DNA of 64,000 bases from Streptomyces tendae (GTDB lineage Bacteria > Actinomycetota > Actinomycetes > Streptomycetales > Streptomycetaceae): assembly GCF_008632955.1 (NCBI RefSeq), contig NZ_CP043959.1, positions 2,480,001 through 2,544,000 of the forward strand, written 5' to 3'. A model generated the notes under the pieces. It saw only the letters and a program-made list of their open reading frames with translations, did no database searches and was not told the DNA's origin. The position numbers and the translations under genes are program-made. Shown one piece after another: positions 8,405-17,925 of this stretch (position 1 is its first letter; the number at the start of each line of letters is the position of its first letter).

Positions 8405-8590
8405 TCAGGGCGAGGGCGGGCAGCTGGTGCCGGCGACCATGACGCCGGGGGCCGTGCCACCGGTCGCTCCGGCGACCGCGATGGAGACGTCGACCAGGCC
8501 CTGGGTCTTGGCCCAGGTGGCGAGGGGGACGGTGTCGGTGATGATCGCGGTGCCGGTCACGAGGCCGACGTTCTGAACCAATGCCGGGCG
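8405..8590 (-). pseudogene. MFS transporter remnant (C-terminal part)
   Basis: The minus strand encodes VGLVTGTAIITDTVPLATWA and then KTQGLVDVSIAVAGATGGTA before a stop. This matches, from memory of the family, the tenth to eleventh membrane segments of major facilitator transporters common in Streptomyces. There is no start and no N-terminal part: homology begins immediately after the stop of the desaturase gene in the same frame, and the frame stops early. It appears that the transporter gene was cut when the desaturase block arrived or rearranged. Confidence 0.55.
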
Positions 8591-9709
8591 TCAGGCCGCG
8601 ACGAGCTCCTGCTCGCGGTCCGGCGTGGTGACCTTGGGCTTCTTGTTCGGCAGCGAGAGCCGGAAAACCTTGTGCCACGCCGAGAACACCTGCTTGGGCA
8701 GCGGCCCGGTGACGTACTCCAGCTCGTACTTCTCGAACAGCGCGCGCACCTTCACCGCGACCTCGGCGTACCGGTTGCTCGGCAGGTCCGGGAACAGGTG
8801 GTGCTCGATCTGGTGCGACAGGTTGCCGGTCATGAAGTGCATGGCCTTGCTGCCGCTGATGTTCGCCGAGCCCATCATCTGACGCAGGTACCACTGGCCG
8901 CGCGTCTCGCCGTTGATCGACCGGCGCTCGAAGACCTGTACGCCCTCGGGGAAGTGCCCGCACATGATCACCGAGTGGGTCCAGAGGTTGCGGACCAGGT
9001 TCGCGGTGAACGTGGCGGCGAGCGTGGTGAGGAACGACGGGCCCGAAAGGAGCGGGTGGATCACGTAGTCCTTGAGTACCTGCTTGCGGATCTTGCGACC
9101 CACGGCCTTGGCCCGCGCGCGGAACTCAGGGTCCTTGCGGCGGTGCTTGGACAGGTTCTTGCCGAGTTCCAGGTCGTAGGCGGCGATGCCGTACTCGAAG
9201 AAGCAGGCGTTGATGAAGTTCCACAGCGGCTGGCCGAGGTGGAACGGGCTCCACTTCTGGTCTTCGTCGACGCGCATGATGCCGTAGCCGAGGTCGTTGT
9301 CCTTGCCGATCACGTTGGTGTACGTGTGGTGCAGCTCGTTGTGCGAGTGCTTCCACTGGTCGGAGGGCGAGACGTGATCCCATTCCCAGGTGGTGGAGTG
9401 GATCTTCGGGTCCCGCATCCAGTCCCACTGGCCGTGCAGGACGTTGTGGCCGATCTCCATGTTGTCCATGATCTTCGCCACGGACAGCCCGGCGGTGCCG
9501 ATCAGCCACGCGGGCGGGAAGAACGAGAACAACAGCACGCCCCTGCTGGCCAGCTCGAGCTTGCGCTGCGCCGAGATGACCCTGCGGATGTAGGCGGCGT
9601 CTTTCTCGCCGCGGCCGGCGATCACCTCGTCGCGGATCGCGTCGAGCTCGCGGCCCAGCTCTTCGATCTGCTCCGCGGTCAGGTGGGCGGTGGGGTCGAT
9701 AGCGGTCAA
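8591..9709 (-). CDS. acyl-CoA desaturase, DesA3-like
   Basis: A 372-residue membrane desaturase with histidine boxes HNVLH (88-92), HSHNELHH (121-128) and HQIEHH near residue 300, plus a hydrophobic segment LLFSFFPPAWLIGTAGL (about 59-75). The arrangement and the downstream-to-upstream pairing with a flavin/2Fe-2S reductase match the mycobacterial DesA3 (Rv3229c) and Rv3230c system, which makes oleoyl-CoA from stearoyl-CoA. No ATG fits: the TTG at 9709 has AGGA just upstream that overlaps the stop of the reductase gene, seven bases away. The two proteins are therefore translationally coupled. It would act at the cytoplasmic membrane on acyl-CoA or acyl lipids. Confidence 0.88.
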   Translation of the reverse strand: MTAIDPTAHLTAEQIEELGRELDAIRDEVIAGRGEKDAAYIRRVISAQRKLELASRGVLLFSFFPPAWLIGTAGLSVAKIMDNMEIGHNVLHGQWDWMRDPKIHSTTWEWDHVSPSDQWKHSHNELHHTYTNVIGKDNDLGYGIMRVDEDQKWSPFHLGQPLWNFINACFFEYGIAAYDLELGKNLSKHRRKDPEFRARAKAVGRKIRKQVLKDYVIHPLLSGPSFLTTLAATFTANLVRNLWTHSVIMCGHFPEGVQVFERRSINGETRGQWYLRQMMGSANISGSKAMHFMTGNLSHQIEHHLFPDLPSNRYAEVAVKVRALFEKYELEYVTGPLPKQVFSAWHKVFRLSLPNKKPKVTTPDREQELVAA

Positions 9710-9716
9710 GATGTTC

Positions 9717-10772
9717 CTATCGTTCGATGTCGCAGGGGCCCGCGGCGGCGGACACGCAGGTCTGGATGAGGACGCCCGGCTCGGCCTCGGTGATCTCACC
9801 GGTGCGCAGGTCGCGGACGGCGCCGGCCTTGAGCGGGGTGACGCAGCCGAAGCAGATGCCCATGCGGCAGCCGGACGGCATGAGCACGCCGGCCTCCTCG
9901 CCGACGTCCAGCAACGGCGTGGCGCCGTCCGCGTCGACGGTCTTGCCGGTGGTGCTGAACGTGACCTCGCCACCGTCGCCGGCGACGACGATGCCGGGGC
10001 GGAAGCGTTCGGTGTGCAGAAGCTCCGGCACGCCGTGTTCGGTCCAGTGCTCCTCGGCGGCGTCGAGCAGGCCCGCGGGCCCGCAGGCCCAGGTCTCGCG
10101 CTCGGCCCAGTCGGGCACGAGTTCGTCGAGACGTGCGATGTCGAGCATGCCGTCGGTGTCGGTGTGCACCTCGGTGAGCCGCAGCTTCTTCTTCGCGACC
10201 AGGTCGTGCAGTTCGTCGCGGAAGATCACGTCTTGCGGCCGCGGCGCGCAGTGGACCATGACGACGTCGTCGAACTCGGTGTCGCGCAGCATGCCCATCA
10301 CGGGCGTGATGCCGCTGCCTGCCGTCAGGTAGAGCACCTTGGCGAGCTTGGCCTCCGGCAGCACGAAGTCACCCGTCGCCTGGTCGAGCTGGATCAGCGT
10401 GCCCGGTTTCGCCCTGCGGACCAGGTGGTTGCTGACCTTGCCGTCCGGGATCGCCTTCACGGTGATCGTGACGCGGCCGTCCCGGCGGTTCGCCGGTGAG
10501 GTGACCGAGTAGGCACGCCACAGGCGCACCCCGTCGACGTCGACCCCGATCCGCACGTACTGACCGGCTGTGTGGCCGCGCCAGCCCCGTCCCGGCCTGA
10601 TCACGATGGTCGCGGCGTCACCCGTCTCGGGGTGCACGGCCTCGATGCGCCCACGCAGGTCGGCGCCCGCACGCAGCGGGCCGACCAGGTCGAGGTAGTC
10701 CGACGGCAGCAGCGGCGTCGTGACCATCTCCAGCAGTTTCCACGCCCTGCTGCGCAGAGCTGTACTCGTCAT
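9717..10772 (-). CDS. ferredoxin reductase with C-terminal 2Fe-2S domain, partner of the desaturase
   Basis: A 351-residue oxidoreductase. An FAD-binding domain has WRAYSVTSPANR (about 100), the NAD(P)-binding domain follows with YLTAGSGITPVMGML, and the C-terminal plant-type 2Fe-2S ferredoxin domain has cysteines at 302, 307, 310 and 339 (CX4CX2CX28C). This is the Rv3230c architecture, which passes NADPH electrons to DesA3-type desaturases. The ATG at 10772 is preferred over the longer frame because the preceding residues are intergenic and contain regulatory repeats. It is first in a two-gene operon with the desaturase and diverges from the PucR-type regulator, which is the obvious candidate controller. 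Confidence 0.88.
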   Translation of the reverse strand: MTSTALRSRAWKLLEMVTTPLLPSDYLDLVGPLRAGADLRGRIEAVHPETGDAATIVIRPGRGWRGHTAGQYVRIGVDVDGVRLWRAYSVTSPANRRDGRVTITVKAIPDGKVSNHLVRRAKPGTLIQLDQATGDFVLPEAKLAKVLYLTAGSGITPVMGMLRDTEFDDVVMVHCAPRPQDVIFRDELHDLVAKKKLRLTEVHTDTDGMLDIARLDELVPDWAERETWACGPAGLLDAAEEHWTEHGVPELLHTERFRPGIVVAGDGGEVTFSTTGKTVDADGATPLLDVGEEAGVLMPSGCRMGICFGCVTPLKAGAVRDLRTGEITEAEPGVLIQTCVSAAAGPCDIER

Positions 10773-10792
10773 GACTCCAGCTTGCTGCGCCT

Positions 10793-10855
10793 CAAGGCGT
10801 AAAGTCCTGACCGCAAGACGTAAATCTGGTCGGCTGAGTTGTTCGCAGGGAACAA
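10793..10855. promoter_or_regulatory. operator-like repeats in the reductase/pucR divergent promoter
   Basis: The 86-bp intergenic region holds two direct repeats, CAAGGCGTAAA (10793-10803) and CAAGACGTAAA (10814-10824), 21 bases apart, that is two helical turns. An inverted repeat TTGTTC / GAACAA (10839-10855) sits just before the pucR-like start. The spacing suits binding of a dimeric regulator to one DNA face, possibly the adjacent PucR-type protein. Confidence 0.5.
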
Positions 10856-10858
10856 GAC

Positions 10859-11998
10859 ATGAGCCATGCAATCCAAAGGGCCAGCGAACTGGCCCTGAAT
10901 GAGACGACGGTCACCGCGCTGCGGGCCGCCCTGAAGACCACCGCTGACGAGGTCGTCCAGGCGATCATCGACGAGGTCCCTCCCTACGCCAACGCCCTGT
11001 CGGGCCACATGGGCGCCACCATCCGCCGAGCCGTCCGCACCGCCCTGGGGCACTACCTGGACCTCGCGAGCGGGAACGCCACACACGGCGACGGCGGTGA
11101 CGCGGCGTACGAGCTGGGCCGCGGCGAGGTCCGGGACGGCCGTTCGATGGACGCCCTGCTCAGCGCCTACCGCGTCGGCGCCCGCGTGGCCTGGCGATGC
11201 CTGGCAGCGGGTGCCGTGTCCACGGGTCTGCCCGCTGCCGAGGTCGCCAAGTTCGCCGAGCTGACCTTCGCCTACATCGACGAGCTCTCCGCCGCGAGCG
11301 CCGCGGGCCACGCTGACGAACTGGCCGCCCGAGGCCGGGCCCACGAGCGCCACCTGGAACACCTGGCTCGCGACCTCCTCGCCGGCGCGAGCCCGGACGT
11401 GCTCCTTGTCTCCGCTCAACGGGCCGGGTGGCAGCCTCCGGTTTCGCTGACCGCGGTCCTGCTGCCCGCCGCCCAGGCCCGGCCTGCCTATCGCGCGCTC
11501 GACCCGCGCACCCTCGTCCTCGACGATCTGCCGGACTCCTTCGGCGTGCTGCTCGTCCCCGATGCCGACCGATCACATCTCTTGCGGCAGATGACCGACC
11601 GCACCGCCGTGGTCGGCCCGGCCCGGCCATGGACGCGTGCCTCCGCCTCGTACGCACGTGCCGTCCGTGCGCGCTCCCTCTCCTCTGACATCCGCGACAC
11701 CGAGGACCACCTGCCCGAGCTGGTGCTGAGCGCCGACGTGGACGCGTTCGCGGACCTGCGTGCCCGAGCCCTCGCACCGTTGCAGACCCTGCCTGTCGCG
11801 ACCGCGCGGCGGCTGGGGGAGACGTTGCGGGCATGGCTGCTGCACCATGGCAAGCGGAACGAGATGGCGGCGGCGCTGTTCGTCCATCCCCAGACCGTTC
11901 GGTACCGGATGTCGCAGCTGCGGGAGCTGTTTCCGGATCTCGGGTCGCCGCACCGGGTCCTCGAACTGACGCTCGCGGTCGGTCTTCGGGTCAGCTGA
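10859..11998 (+). CDS. PucR-family transcriptional regulator
   Basis: A 379-residue regulator. The N-terminal two thirds are helical and rich in Ala and Leu, including the RsbR-like segment GRSMDALLSAYRVGARVAWR (about 94-113). The C-terminal 60 residues form the PucR-type helix-turn-helix (HTH_30), with HHGKRNEMAAALFVHPQTVRY and a following LELTLAVGLR. Members of this family control purine, amino acid or lipid genes depending on context. The divergent position over the reductase/desaturase operon with repeats in between suggests that it controls that operon, and regulators in this arrangement may respond to membrane or fatty acid state. The effector is unknown. Confidence 0.85.
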   Translation: MSHAIQRASELALNETTVTALRAALKTTADEVVQAIIDEVPPYANALSGHMGATIRRAVRTALGHYLDLASGNATHGDGGDAAYELGRGEVRDGRSMDALLSAYRVGARVAWRCLAAGAVSTGLPAAEVAKFAELTFAYIDELSAASAAGHADELAARGRAHERHLEHLARDLLAGASPDVLLVSAQRAGWQPPVSLTAVLLPAAQARPAYRALDPRTLVLDDLPDSFGVLLVPDADRSHLLRQMTDRTAVVGPARPWTRASASYARAVRARSLSSDIRDTEDHLPELVLSADVDAFADLRARALAPLQTLPVATARRLGETLRAWLLHHGKRNEMAAALFVHPQTVRYRMSQLRELFPDLGSPHRVLELTLAVGLRVS

Positions 11999-12090
11999 CA
12001 CGTTCCTCGACCGTCCACGACCGCGTCCGCGAGCAGGGCGGCTCGCGCCTTCCGGCATCGCTCGGATCGTCCGCGTTCGGTACTTCGGCC

Positions 12091-12213
12091 GCGATCCTCG
12101 CTGTCCGCGCCCGCGAACTCGTCGACCAGGGCGCCCCGATCGAGGCTGCCTGCCGGACCGTCATCCTCGATGACCAACCCGAGGAAGCCCGGAACTTCGA
12201 TGCGGAACAGTGC
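12091..12213 (+). pseudogene. fragment of a second small MerR-like regulator gene
   Basis: The plus strand encodes AVRARELVDQGAPIEAACRT and VILDDQPEEARNFDAEQ, close to residues 60-100 of the intact protein at 7913 (ARALVDQGTPIEAACRIVML, EDQLEEARRMNSEH). The helix-turn-helix half and the start are absent: upstream is the pucR-like gene. It is therefore a truncated copy about 4 kb from its intact relative. Confidence 0.75.
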
Positions 12214-12725
12214 GATGGCGGGGTGCGCGGTCTTGGGTGTCCGGCGGGCCGGTGCCCGCCGATCCGTTCTCCCGTGTGCAAGGTGAGCGGTCCGGGCGCC
12301 GGATGTCGCAAGGGGCGCCTGACCGGTGAGCGCGCTGTCGCTGCAGGTGTGGAAGGGCGAGGTGGTGCCCCTGCGGGAGGGGGTGTCCTTGTGGACGGAG
12401 GCCGGGTCCGTTCCGCCGGCCGGCCCGGAAAACTCCGCGTTTGCCGTGATCCGGCGCGGAAACACCCCACGAGGACGACGGTCCTCGGGGCGGTTCCGGG
12501 CTCCTGGTCGGCGGCGGCCGAGGACGGCGACGGGCGGCTCCGGACCGCCGTCGTGTGTTCCGTCGGTGCACCTCCCGCGCAGGTGTCGTGACGGCCCCCA
12601 TTATCCTGAGCCCCGCGACCGGTGGCCCGTGGGTGGGACGCATCCCGAGGGGTGACGGGGCGAACCGCACGGGAGGTCAGGGACGTGGCCGAGGACTTGG
12701 GCCGGCATGAGGGAAAGGGTGTCGC
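12214..12725. other. gene-free stretch before the hybrid kinase gene
   Basis: Frames on both strands are shadow-like and without family resemblance. The region must carry the promoter for the large signalling gene, but I see no clear -35/-10 pair. A frame at 12326-12655 has an ordinary ATG yet a composition (proline, arginine, glycine) unlike its neighbours, and I do not call it. Confidence 0.4.
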
Positions 12726-15700
12726 GTGGAGCGTGCAGGCCGGTCGGTGAGCGGGTCGCGAGACGAAGTCGGCGCACAGGTGTTCACCGCCGACCCGGAG
12801 GTGGGCAGGGACCTCGCCGAAGTGGACTGGGCGGCCACACCGCTCGGCCCGCCGCAGCAGTGGCCGCAGAGTCTGCAGACCGCCGTCAGCATCCTGCTCT
12901 CCTCCCGGTTCCCGATGTGGATGGCGTGGGGCGAGGAGCTGACGTTCTTCTGCAACGCGGCGTACCGGCGCGACACCCTCGGCCGTAAGTACCCCTGGGC
13001 GCTGGGCCGGCCCGCGAGCGAGGTGTGGGCGGAGATCTGGGGGGACATCGGCCCGCGCATCGAGGCCGTGCTCGGCACGGGGCAGGCCACGTGGGACGAG
13101 GGACTGCTCCTCTTCCTGGAGCGTTCCGGCTACACCGAGGAGACGTACCACACGTTCTCCTACAGCCCGCTGCGGGACGACGCCGGTGACATCGTCGGCA
13201 TGCTCTGCGTGGTCAGCGAGGAGACCGAGCGGGTGATCGGCGAGCGGCGCATGGCCACCCTGCGTGACCTGGGCTCCGACCCGAGCGTGATCCGCACCGA
13301 GCAGGAGGTGCTGGCCTTCGCCGACCGGCAGCTGTCCCGCAACCGCAAGGACCTGCCCTTCACCCTGACCTACCTGTTCGACGGCGACGACGCCCGGCTG
13401 GCCGGCGCGACCGGCGTCACACCCGGCCTGCCCGTCGCACCCCGCCTTCTCCCCCTGGCCGGCTCCGAGGGGCCCTGGCCCGCCGCGGCGCTGGCCGAGG
13501 GCGAGGCGCGGGTGGTCCCGCTGACCGGCGTGCCGTTCGACGCTCTGCCCGGCGGCGACTGGCCCGAGCCGCCGACGGAGGCGCTCGTCGTGCCCCTGCT
13601 GCAGCAGGGCAGCGCGCCGTACGGCTTCCTCGTGGCCGCCCTGAACCGCTACCGCGAGCTGGACGAGCGCTACCGCGGGTTCATCGAGCTGGCGGCCGGG
13701 CACATCGCCTCCGGCATCGGCAGCGCCCGCAGCTACGAGGCACAGCAGCGGCGCGCGGAGGAACTGGCGGAGCTGGACCGGGCCAAGACCACCTTCTTCT
13801 CGAACATCAGCCACGAGCTCCGCACCCCTCTGACCCTGATCATGGGACCCGTCGAGGAGCTGCGCACCCGGCTCACCGACGCGGGCGAGGAGATACGGAC
13901 CGAGCTCGACGTCATCCACCGCAACGGGCTGCGGCTGGGCAAGCTGGTCAACACGCTGCTGGACTTCTCACGCATCGAGGCCGGCCGGATGCAGGCCGCC
14001 TACGAACCGGTCGAACTGGGCGCCGTGACGGCGGAGCTGGCCAGCGTCTTCCGTTCGGCCGTGGAGAGGGCCGGGCTCACCTTCGACGTGGACTGCTCCT
14101 CGCTGGACGAGCCGGTGTACGTGGACCGCTCCATGTGGGAGAAGGTGGTCCTGAACCTGCTGAGCAACGCGCTGAAGTTCACCTTCGAGGGGACGGTCGG
14201 CGTCGCCGTGCGCCGGTCCGGCTCCCACGCCGTGGTCACGGTGGCCGACACCGGGACCGGCGTGCCGGAGGCGGAGATGCCCCGGCTGTTCGAGCGCTTC
14301 CACCGCATCGAGAACGCCCGCTCCCGCTCGAACGAGGGAAGCGGCATCGGACTGGCCCTGGTGCGCGAACTCGTCGGCCTGCACGGCGGCACGATCGACG
14401 CCGAGAGCGCCGAGGGGAAGGGCACCACCTTCACCATCCGGCTGCCGTTCGGCACCGGGCACCTGCCCGCCGACTCCGTGGTGGCCGCGCCCGCCGGCAC
14501 CCCGGCCTCCGCCACCGCCGACCCTTACGTCCACGAGGCGCTCCGCTGGCTCCCGGAGAGCGCGGCGGGCACCACGGCCGACGACGGCGCGGAGACGGCG
14601 GGCGCCGCCCCGCTCGGGTCGGACGCCGGCACCACACGCAGCGCACGGGTGCTGGTGGCCGACGACAACGCCGACATGCGCGAGTACCTCACCCGCATCC
14701 TGACCGCCGGGGGGTACGAGGTCACCGCGGTCACCGACGGCGTCGAAGCACTCGACGCCGCCCGCCGCCGCACCCCCGACCTCGTCGTCAGCGACGTGAT
14801 GATGCCCCGGCTGGACGGCCTGGAGCTGGTGTCGCGCCTGCGGGGCGACCCCCGTACGGCCTCCGTGCCGGTCCTGCTGCTGTCGGCGAGGGCCGGGCAG
14901 GAGGCGTCGATCGAGGGACTGCAGGCCGGCGCCGACGACTACCTGGTGAAGCCCTTCGCCGCCGCCGAGCTGCTCGCCCGGGTCCGCGCCAACGTCGAAC
15001 TGGCCCGGCTGCGCGGTCACCACCTGCGCTGGCGCACCGCGCTCATCGACTCGCTCCAGGAGGCGTTCTTCGTCTGCGACGACTCCGGTGCCGTCGTGGA
15101 GATCAACACGGCCTTCACCGACATCCTCGGCTACGGTCCCGAGGACCTGCCGTACACCCCGGTGCACCCCTGGTGGCCGGACGCGGTCACCGACCCGGGC
15201 GCACACGAGGAGGTCGGCGCCGCCTTCGCCGGCCTGCTGGAGAACGGGCAGGGCTCGTACACCGTGCCGGTCACCCGCCGCGACGGCCGTCGCCTGTGGA
15301 TAGCCGTGACCTTCAACAAGGCCGAGGACCCCGACACGGGGCGCCAGGTCACGGTCGGCACCTTCCGCGACGTCACCGCCGAGCACTACGCCGTCCAGCG
15401 TGAGACGGCGCTCGCGGCGCTGAGCACCTCGTTGTCACGCGCCTCCAACATGTCCGAGGCGCTGTCCGGCGCGCTGGACCAGCTGCGGTCGCTGTGGCAC
15501 GCGGACGTCGTGGTGGCCGCCGTCTTCGGCAGCGACGAGACACCCTCACTCACGGCCACCGAACCCGGCCTGCGGTGGGCGGACCTGCCGGCCGAGCGCC
15601 GGGAACTGCTCGAAGCGCTGCGCGGCCGGCCCCCGCTCACCGTGGTGACGGAGGACAGCGGCGCGGGCGTGCCGCTGGAACACCCGCGGGGCCCGCTGGC

Positions 15701-16895
15701 CCTCTGGATCGACCTGGGCGGACACCGGCCCTTCACCTCCGAGGACCAGCTGCTGCTGTCGCTGCTCGCCGGGCACCTTGCGCAGGGCCTGGTGCGGGCG
15801 CACCAGATCGACCAGCAGCGCGAGGCCGCGATCGCGCTCCAGCGCGCCATCCTCGGCCCCGCACAGCTCCCCGACGGCTTCGCCGTGCGGTACGAACCGG
15901 CCACGCGCCCCCTGGAGGTGGGCGGCGACTGGTACGACACTGTCGCCCTGCCCGACGGGCGCATCGGCATCGTCGTGGGTGACTGCGTCGGACGCGGCCT
16001 GGAGGCGGCCAGCGTCATGGGACAACTGCGCAGCGCCTGCCGCGCACTGCTGCTCCAGGACCCCAGCCCCGCCCGGACGCTGACGGCGCTCGACCAGTTC
16101 GCGGCGAGCGTGACCGGCGCGCTGTGCACGACCGTGTTCTGCGGTGTGCTCGACCCCGCCACCGGAGAACTCACCTACTCCAGCGCCGGGCACCCGCCGG
16201 GCATCCTCGTGCATTCCGACGGCAGCACCCGGCTGCTGGAGGAGGGGCGCGCGCTGCCCCTGGCCGTACGGCCGGGCCGGCCGCGCCCGGAGGCCTCCTG
16301 CTCCCTTCCCGCCCGCGCCACGCTGCTGCTGTACACCGACGGTCTCGTGGAACGCCGCCGGCGTCCCCTCAGCACTGGCATCGAGCAGGCCGGCGACGCC
16401 ATGCAGGAGGGCCGCGACATGCCGGTCGAGGACCTCGCCAGCACGGTGATGTCACGGCTCGCGCCGGCAGGGGGATACGACGACGACGTGGCGCTGCTGC
16501 TCTACCGTCACCCGGCGCCGCTGGAGATCACCTTCCCGGCCGAGTCCTCCCAGCTGGCACCCGTCCGCAAGGCGCTGCGCAGCTGGCTCGCCCAGTGCGA
16601 CCTGCCGCCGAACACGGTGCAGAACGTACTCGTCGCCGCCGGTGAGGCGTGCGCGAACGCGATCGAGCACGGCCATCGGAACGCCCCCGGGGAAGACGTA
16701 CGGCTGCGCGCCGTGGCACTGGTGGACACCCTGCGCGTGACGGTGGCCGACAGCGGCCGGTGGAAGGTCCCGCAGCCCGAGATCAACGCTCACCGCGGCC
16801 GGGGCATGTCCCTGATGCACGCGCTGATGCAGCACGTCACCGTCTCTCCCGGCCCGTCCGGCACCACCGTCGACATGCAGATGAGGATCGCCTGA
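12726..16895 (+). CDS. hybrid histidine kinase / response receiver / SpoIIE phosphatase / RsbW-like kinase fusion
   Basis: A 1389-residue multidomain signalling protein, apparently soluble. In order: a PAS-like sensor (about 30-160), a GAF-like part (about 190-340), HisKA with SHELRTP (His363), HATPase (N-box near 470, DTGTGVP near 508), a receiver domain ([14 protein letters not shown]; phosphoacceptor Asp690 in SDVMMP), a PAS domain (about 775-890), GAF (about 900-1030), a PP2C/SpoIIE domain (GGDWYD near 1064, VGDCVGRG near 1077) and a final RsbW-like HATPase ([14 protein letters not shown] near 1305). It thus combines two-component signalling with both the phosphatase and the anti-sigma kinase of a partner switch. 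The GTG start follows AAAGG. It overlaps the STAS gene downstream by one base. Confidence 0.88.
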   Translation: MERAGRSVSGSRDEVGAQVFTADPEVGRDLAEVDWAATPLGPPQQWPQSLQTAVSILLSSRFPMWMAWGEELTFFCNAAYRRDTLGRKYPWALGRPASEVWAEIWGDIGPRIEAVLGTGQATWDEGLLLFLERSGYTEETYHTFSYSPLRDDAGDIVGMLCVVSEETERVIGERRMATLRDLGSDPSVIRTEQEVLAFADRQLSRNRKDLPFTLTYLFDGDDARLAGATGVTPGLPVAPRLLPLAGSEGPWPAAALAEGEARVVPLTGVPFDALPGGDWPEPPTEALVVPLLQQGSAPYGFLVAALNRYRELDERYRGFIELAAGHIASGIGSARSYEAQQRRAEELAELDRAKTTFFSNISHELRTPLTLIMGPVEELRTRLTDAGEEIRTELDVIHRNGLRLGKLVNTLLDFSRIEAGRMQAAYEPVELGAVTAELASVFRSAVERAGLTFDVDCSSLDEPVYVDRSMWEKVVLNLLSNALKFTFEGTVGVAVRRSGSHAVVTVADTGTGVPEAEMPRLFERFHRIENARSRSNEGSGIGLALVRELVGLHGGTIDAESAEGKGTTFTIRLPFGTGHLPADSVVAAPAGTPASATADPYVHEALRWLPESAAGTTADDGAETAGAAPLGSDAGTTRSARVLVADDNADMREYLTRILTAGGYEVTAVTDGVEALDAARRRTPDLVVSDVMMPRLDGLELVSRLRGDPRTASVPVLLLSARAGQEASIEGLQAGADDYLVKPFAAAELLARVRANVELARLRGHHLRWRTALIDSLQEAFFVCDDSGAVVEINTAFTDILGYGPEDLPYTPVHPWWPDAVTDPGAHEEVGAAFAGLLENGQGSYTVPVTRRDGRRLWIAVTFNKAEDPDTGRQVTVGTFRDVTAEHYAVQRETALAALSTSLSRASNMSEALSGALDQLRSLWHADVVVAAVFGSDETPSLTATEPGLRWADLPAERRELLEALRGRPPLTVVTEDSGAGVPLEHPRGPLALWIDLGGHRPFTSEDQLLLSLLAGHLAQGLVRAHQIDQQREAAIALQRAILGPAQLPDGFAVRYEPATRPLEVGGDWYDTVALPDGRIGIVVGDCVGRGLEAASVMGQLRSACRALLLQDPSPARTLTALDQFAASVTGALCTTVFCGVLDPATGELTYSSAGHPPGILVHSDGSTRLLEEGRALPLAVRPGRPRPEASCSLPARATLLLYTDGLVERRRRPLSTGIEQAGDAMQEGRDMPVEDLASTVMSRLAPAGGYDDDVALLLYRHPAPLEITFPAESSQLAPVRKALRSWLAQCDLPPNTVQNVLVAAGEACANAIEHGHRNAPGEDVRLRAVALVDTLRVTVADSGRWKVPQPEINAHRGRGMSLMHALMQHVTVSPGPSGTTVDMQMRIA

Positions 16896-17209
16896 TGACA
16901 ACCCCGCTCACGCTCATACCCGGACGGAGCCCCGACGGCACCGTCCGTCTCGCCGTCAGCGGCGAGATCGACATGAGCAACGCCGGTCATCTGGCCGAGG
17001 CCCTGGACGGGGGTGCGGGCCCCCTCGTGCTGGACCTGACGGAGGTGGAGTACCTCGACAGCGCCGGGCTGAGCGTGCTGTTCGCCCACGCCGAGAGGCT
17101 GGAGCTGGTCGTCCCCCCGCTGCTCGAGCCCGTCCTCACCGTCTCGGGTCTCGCCGATCTCGTCCCCGTCGTCCACAGCGCCGGCACACGGAACGGACCG
17201 CAGGGTTGA
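16895..17209 (+). CDS. STAS-domain anti-sigma factor antagonist (short)
   Basis: A 104-residue STAS protein of the SpoIIAA/RsbV type. The core has LAVSGEIDMSNAGHLAEAL and then LDLTEVEYLDSAGLSVLF; the Ser in DSAG is the usual phosphorylation site. Its ATG overlaps the stop of the large hybrid protein (TGATG). The two are therefore translationally coupled and very likely act together: the RsbW-like domain would phosphorylate this protein and the SpoIIE domain of the fusion would dephosphorylate it. The tail is shorter than usual. Confidence 0.87.
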   Translation: MTTPLTLIPGRSPDGTVRLAVSGEIDMSNAGHLAEALDGGAGPLVLDLTEVEYLDSAGLSVLFAHAERLELVVPPLLEPVLTVSGLADLVPVVHSAGTRNGPQG

Positions 17210-17322
17210 CCCGGCCCGGTGGGGGAATGCGCACCTTTGCCCGTCCTCTCCCGGCGCCCGTGCGGCGGTGACACCCGCCGCCGTACCTGCCACGCCCTAC
17301 CAGAGCCGCCCGTCCAGGAGTG

Positions 17323-17718
17323 ATGTCTCACGTGAGTGACACCCTCGACACGACCATCAGACACACCGGGGAGCGCACCGCCGTCGTCGTCGTCACCGGA
17401 GATGTCGATCTGCACACCGCGCCCGTGCTGCGTGCGCAGGCGCTGACCGCCGTGGGACAAGGTGCTCCGCACCTCGTCCTGGACATGGCCCAGGTGGACT
17501 TCGTCGATTCCACCGGCCTCAGCACCCTCATCGTCCTGATGCACGCCACCCAGGAGGCCGGCGGGTCACTCCGCATCGCGAGCGTTCCCGACCGTCTCGT
17601 GCGCATGGTGACCATGACCGGCATCTCCCAGCTGCTCCCCATGCACGACACGGTCGCCGACGCGCTGGCCGCCCTCGCAGCGGGCGATGCCGCCGACGGC
17701 ACCGGCCCGTCCCGGTGA
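17323..17718 (+). CDS. STAS-domain anti-sigma factor antagonist
   Basis: A 131-residue RsbV/SpoIIAA-like protein with VVVTGDVDLHTAPVLRAQAL and LDMAQVDFVDSTGLSTLIVL; Ser in DSTG is the predicted phospho-site. The start is uncertain. ATG 17323 lies only two bases after AGGAG, whereas GTG 17332, three codons on, has better spacing. It sits 113 bases behind the first STAS gene and 207 bases ahead of the next phosphatase, so four consecutive genes form one partner-switching set. Two different antagonists suggest two branches or targets. Confidence 0.87.
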   Translation: MSHVSDTLDTTIRHTGERTAVVVVTGDVDLHTAPVLRAQALTAVGQGAPHLVLDMAQVDFVDSTGLSTLIVLMHATQEAGGSLRIASVPDRLVRMVTMTGISQLLPMHDTVADALAALAAGDAADGTGPSR

Positions 17719-17925
17719 CCCGTCCCTCACCGGCGGACCGGTTCCACGTGCCGTCCCTGACGGCCCGGCCGGGGTGCCGCTTCCGCGTTCGTTGCGCCAC
17801 ACCCCGTCATGACCGGCGGCGTCCCGGGCAGCCGGGAGGCCAGGACACCGGGTCCCGCGGCAGGCGGGGGCCGGTGCCGGGGGGAACGCGTGCCGGCGCG
17901 GTGCACGCACCGGCGGAGGGACGAG

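Noticed and set aside
13968..15386. A 472-codon minus-strand open frame inside the hybrid kinase gene
   Set aside because: It is a shadow of the conserved kinase/receiver domains with no domain of its own.
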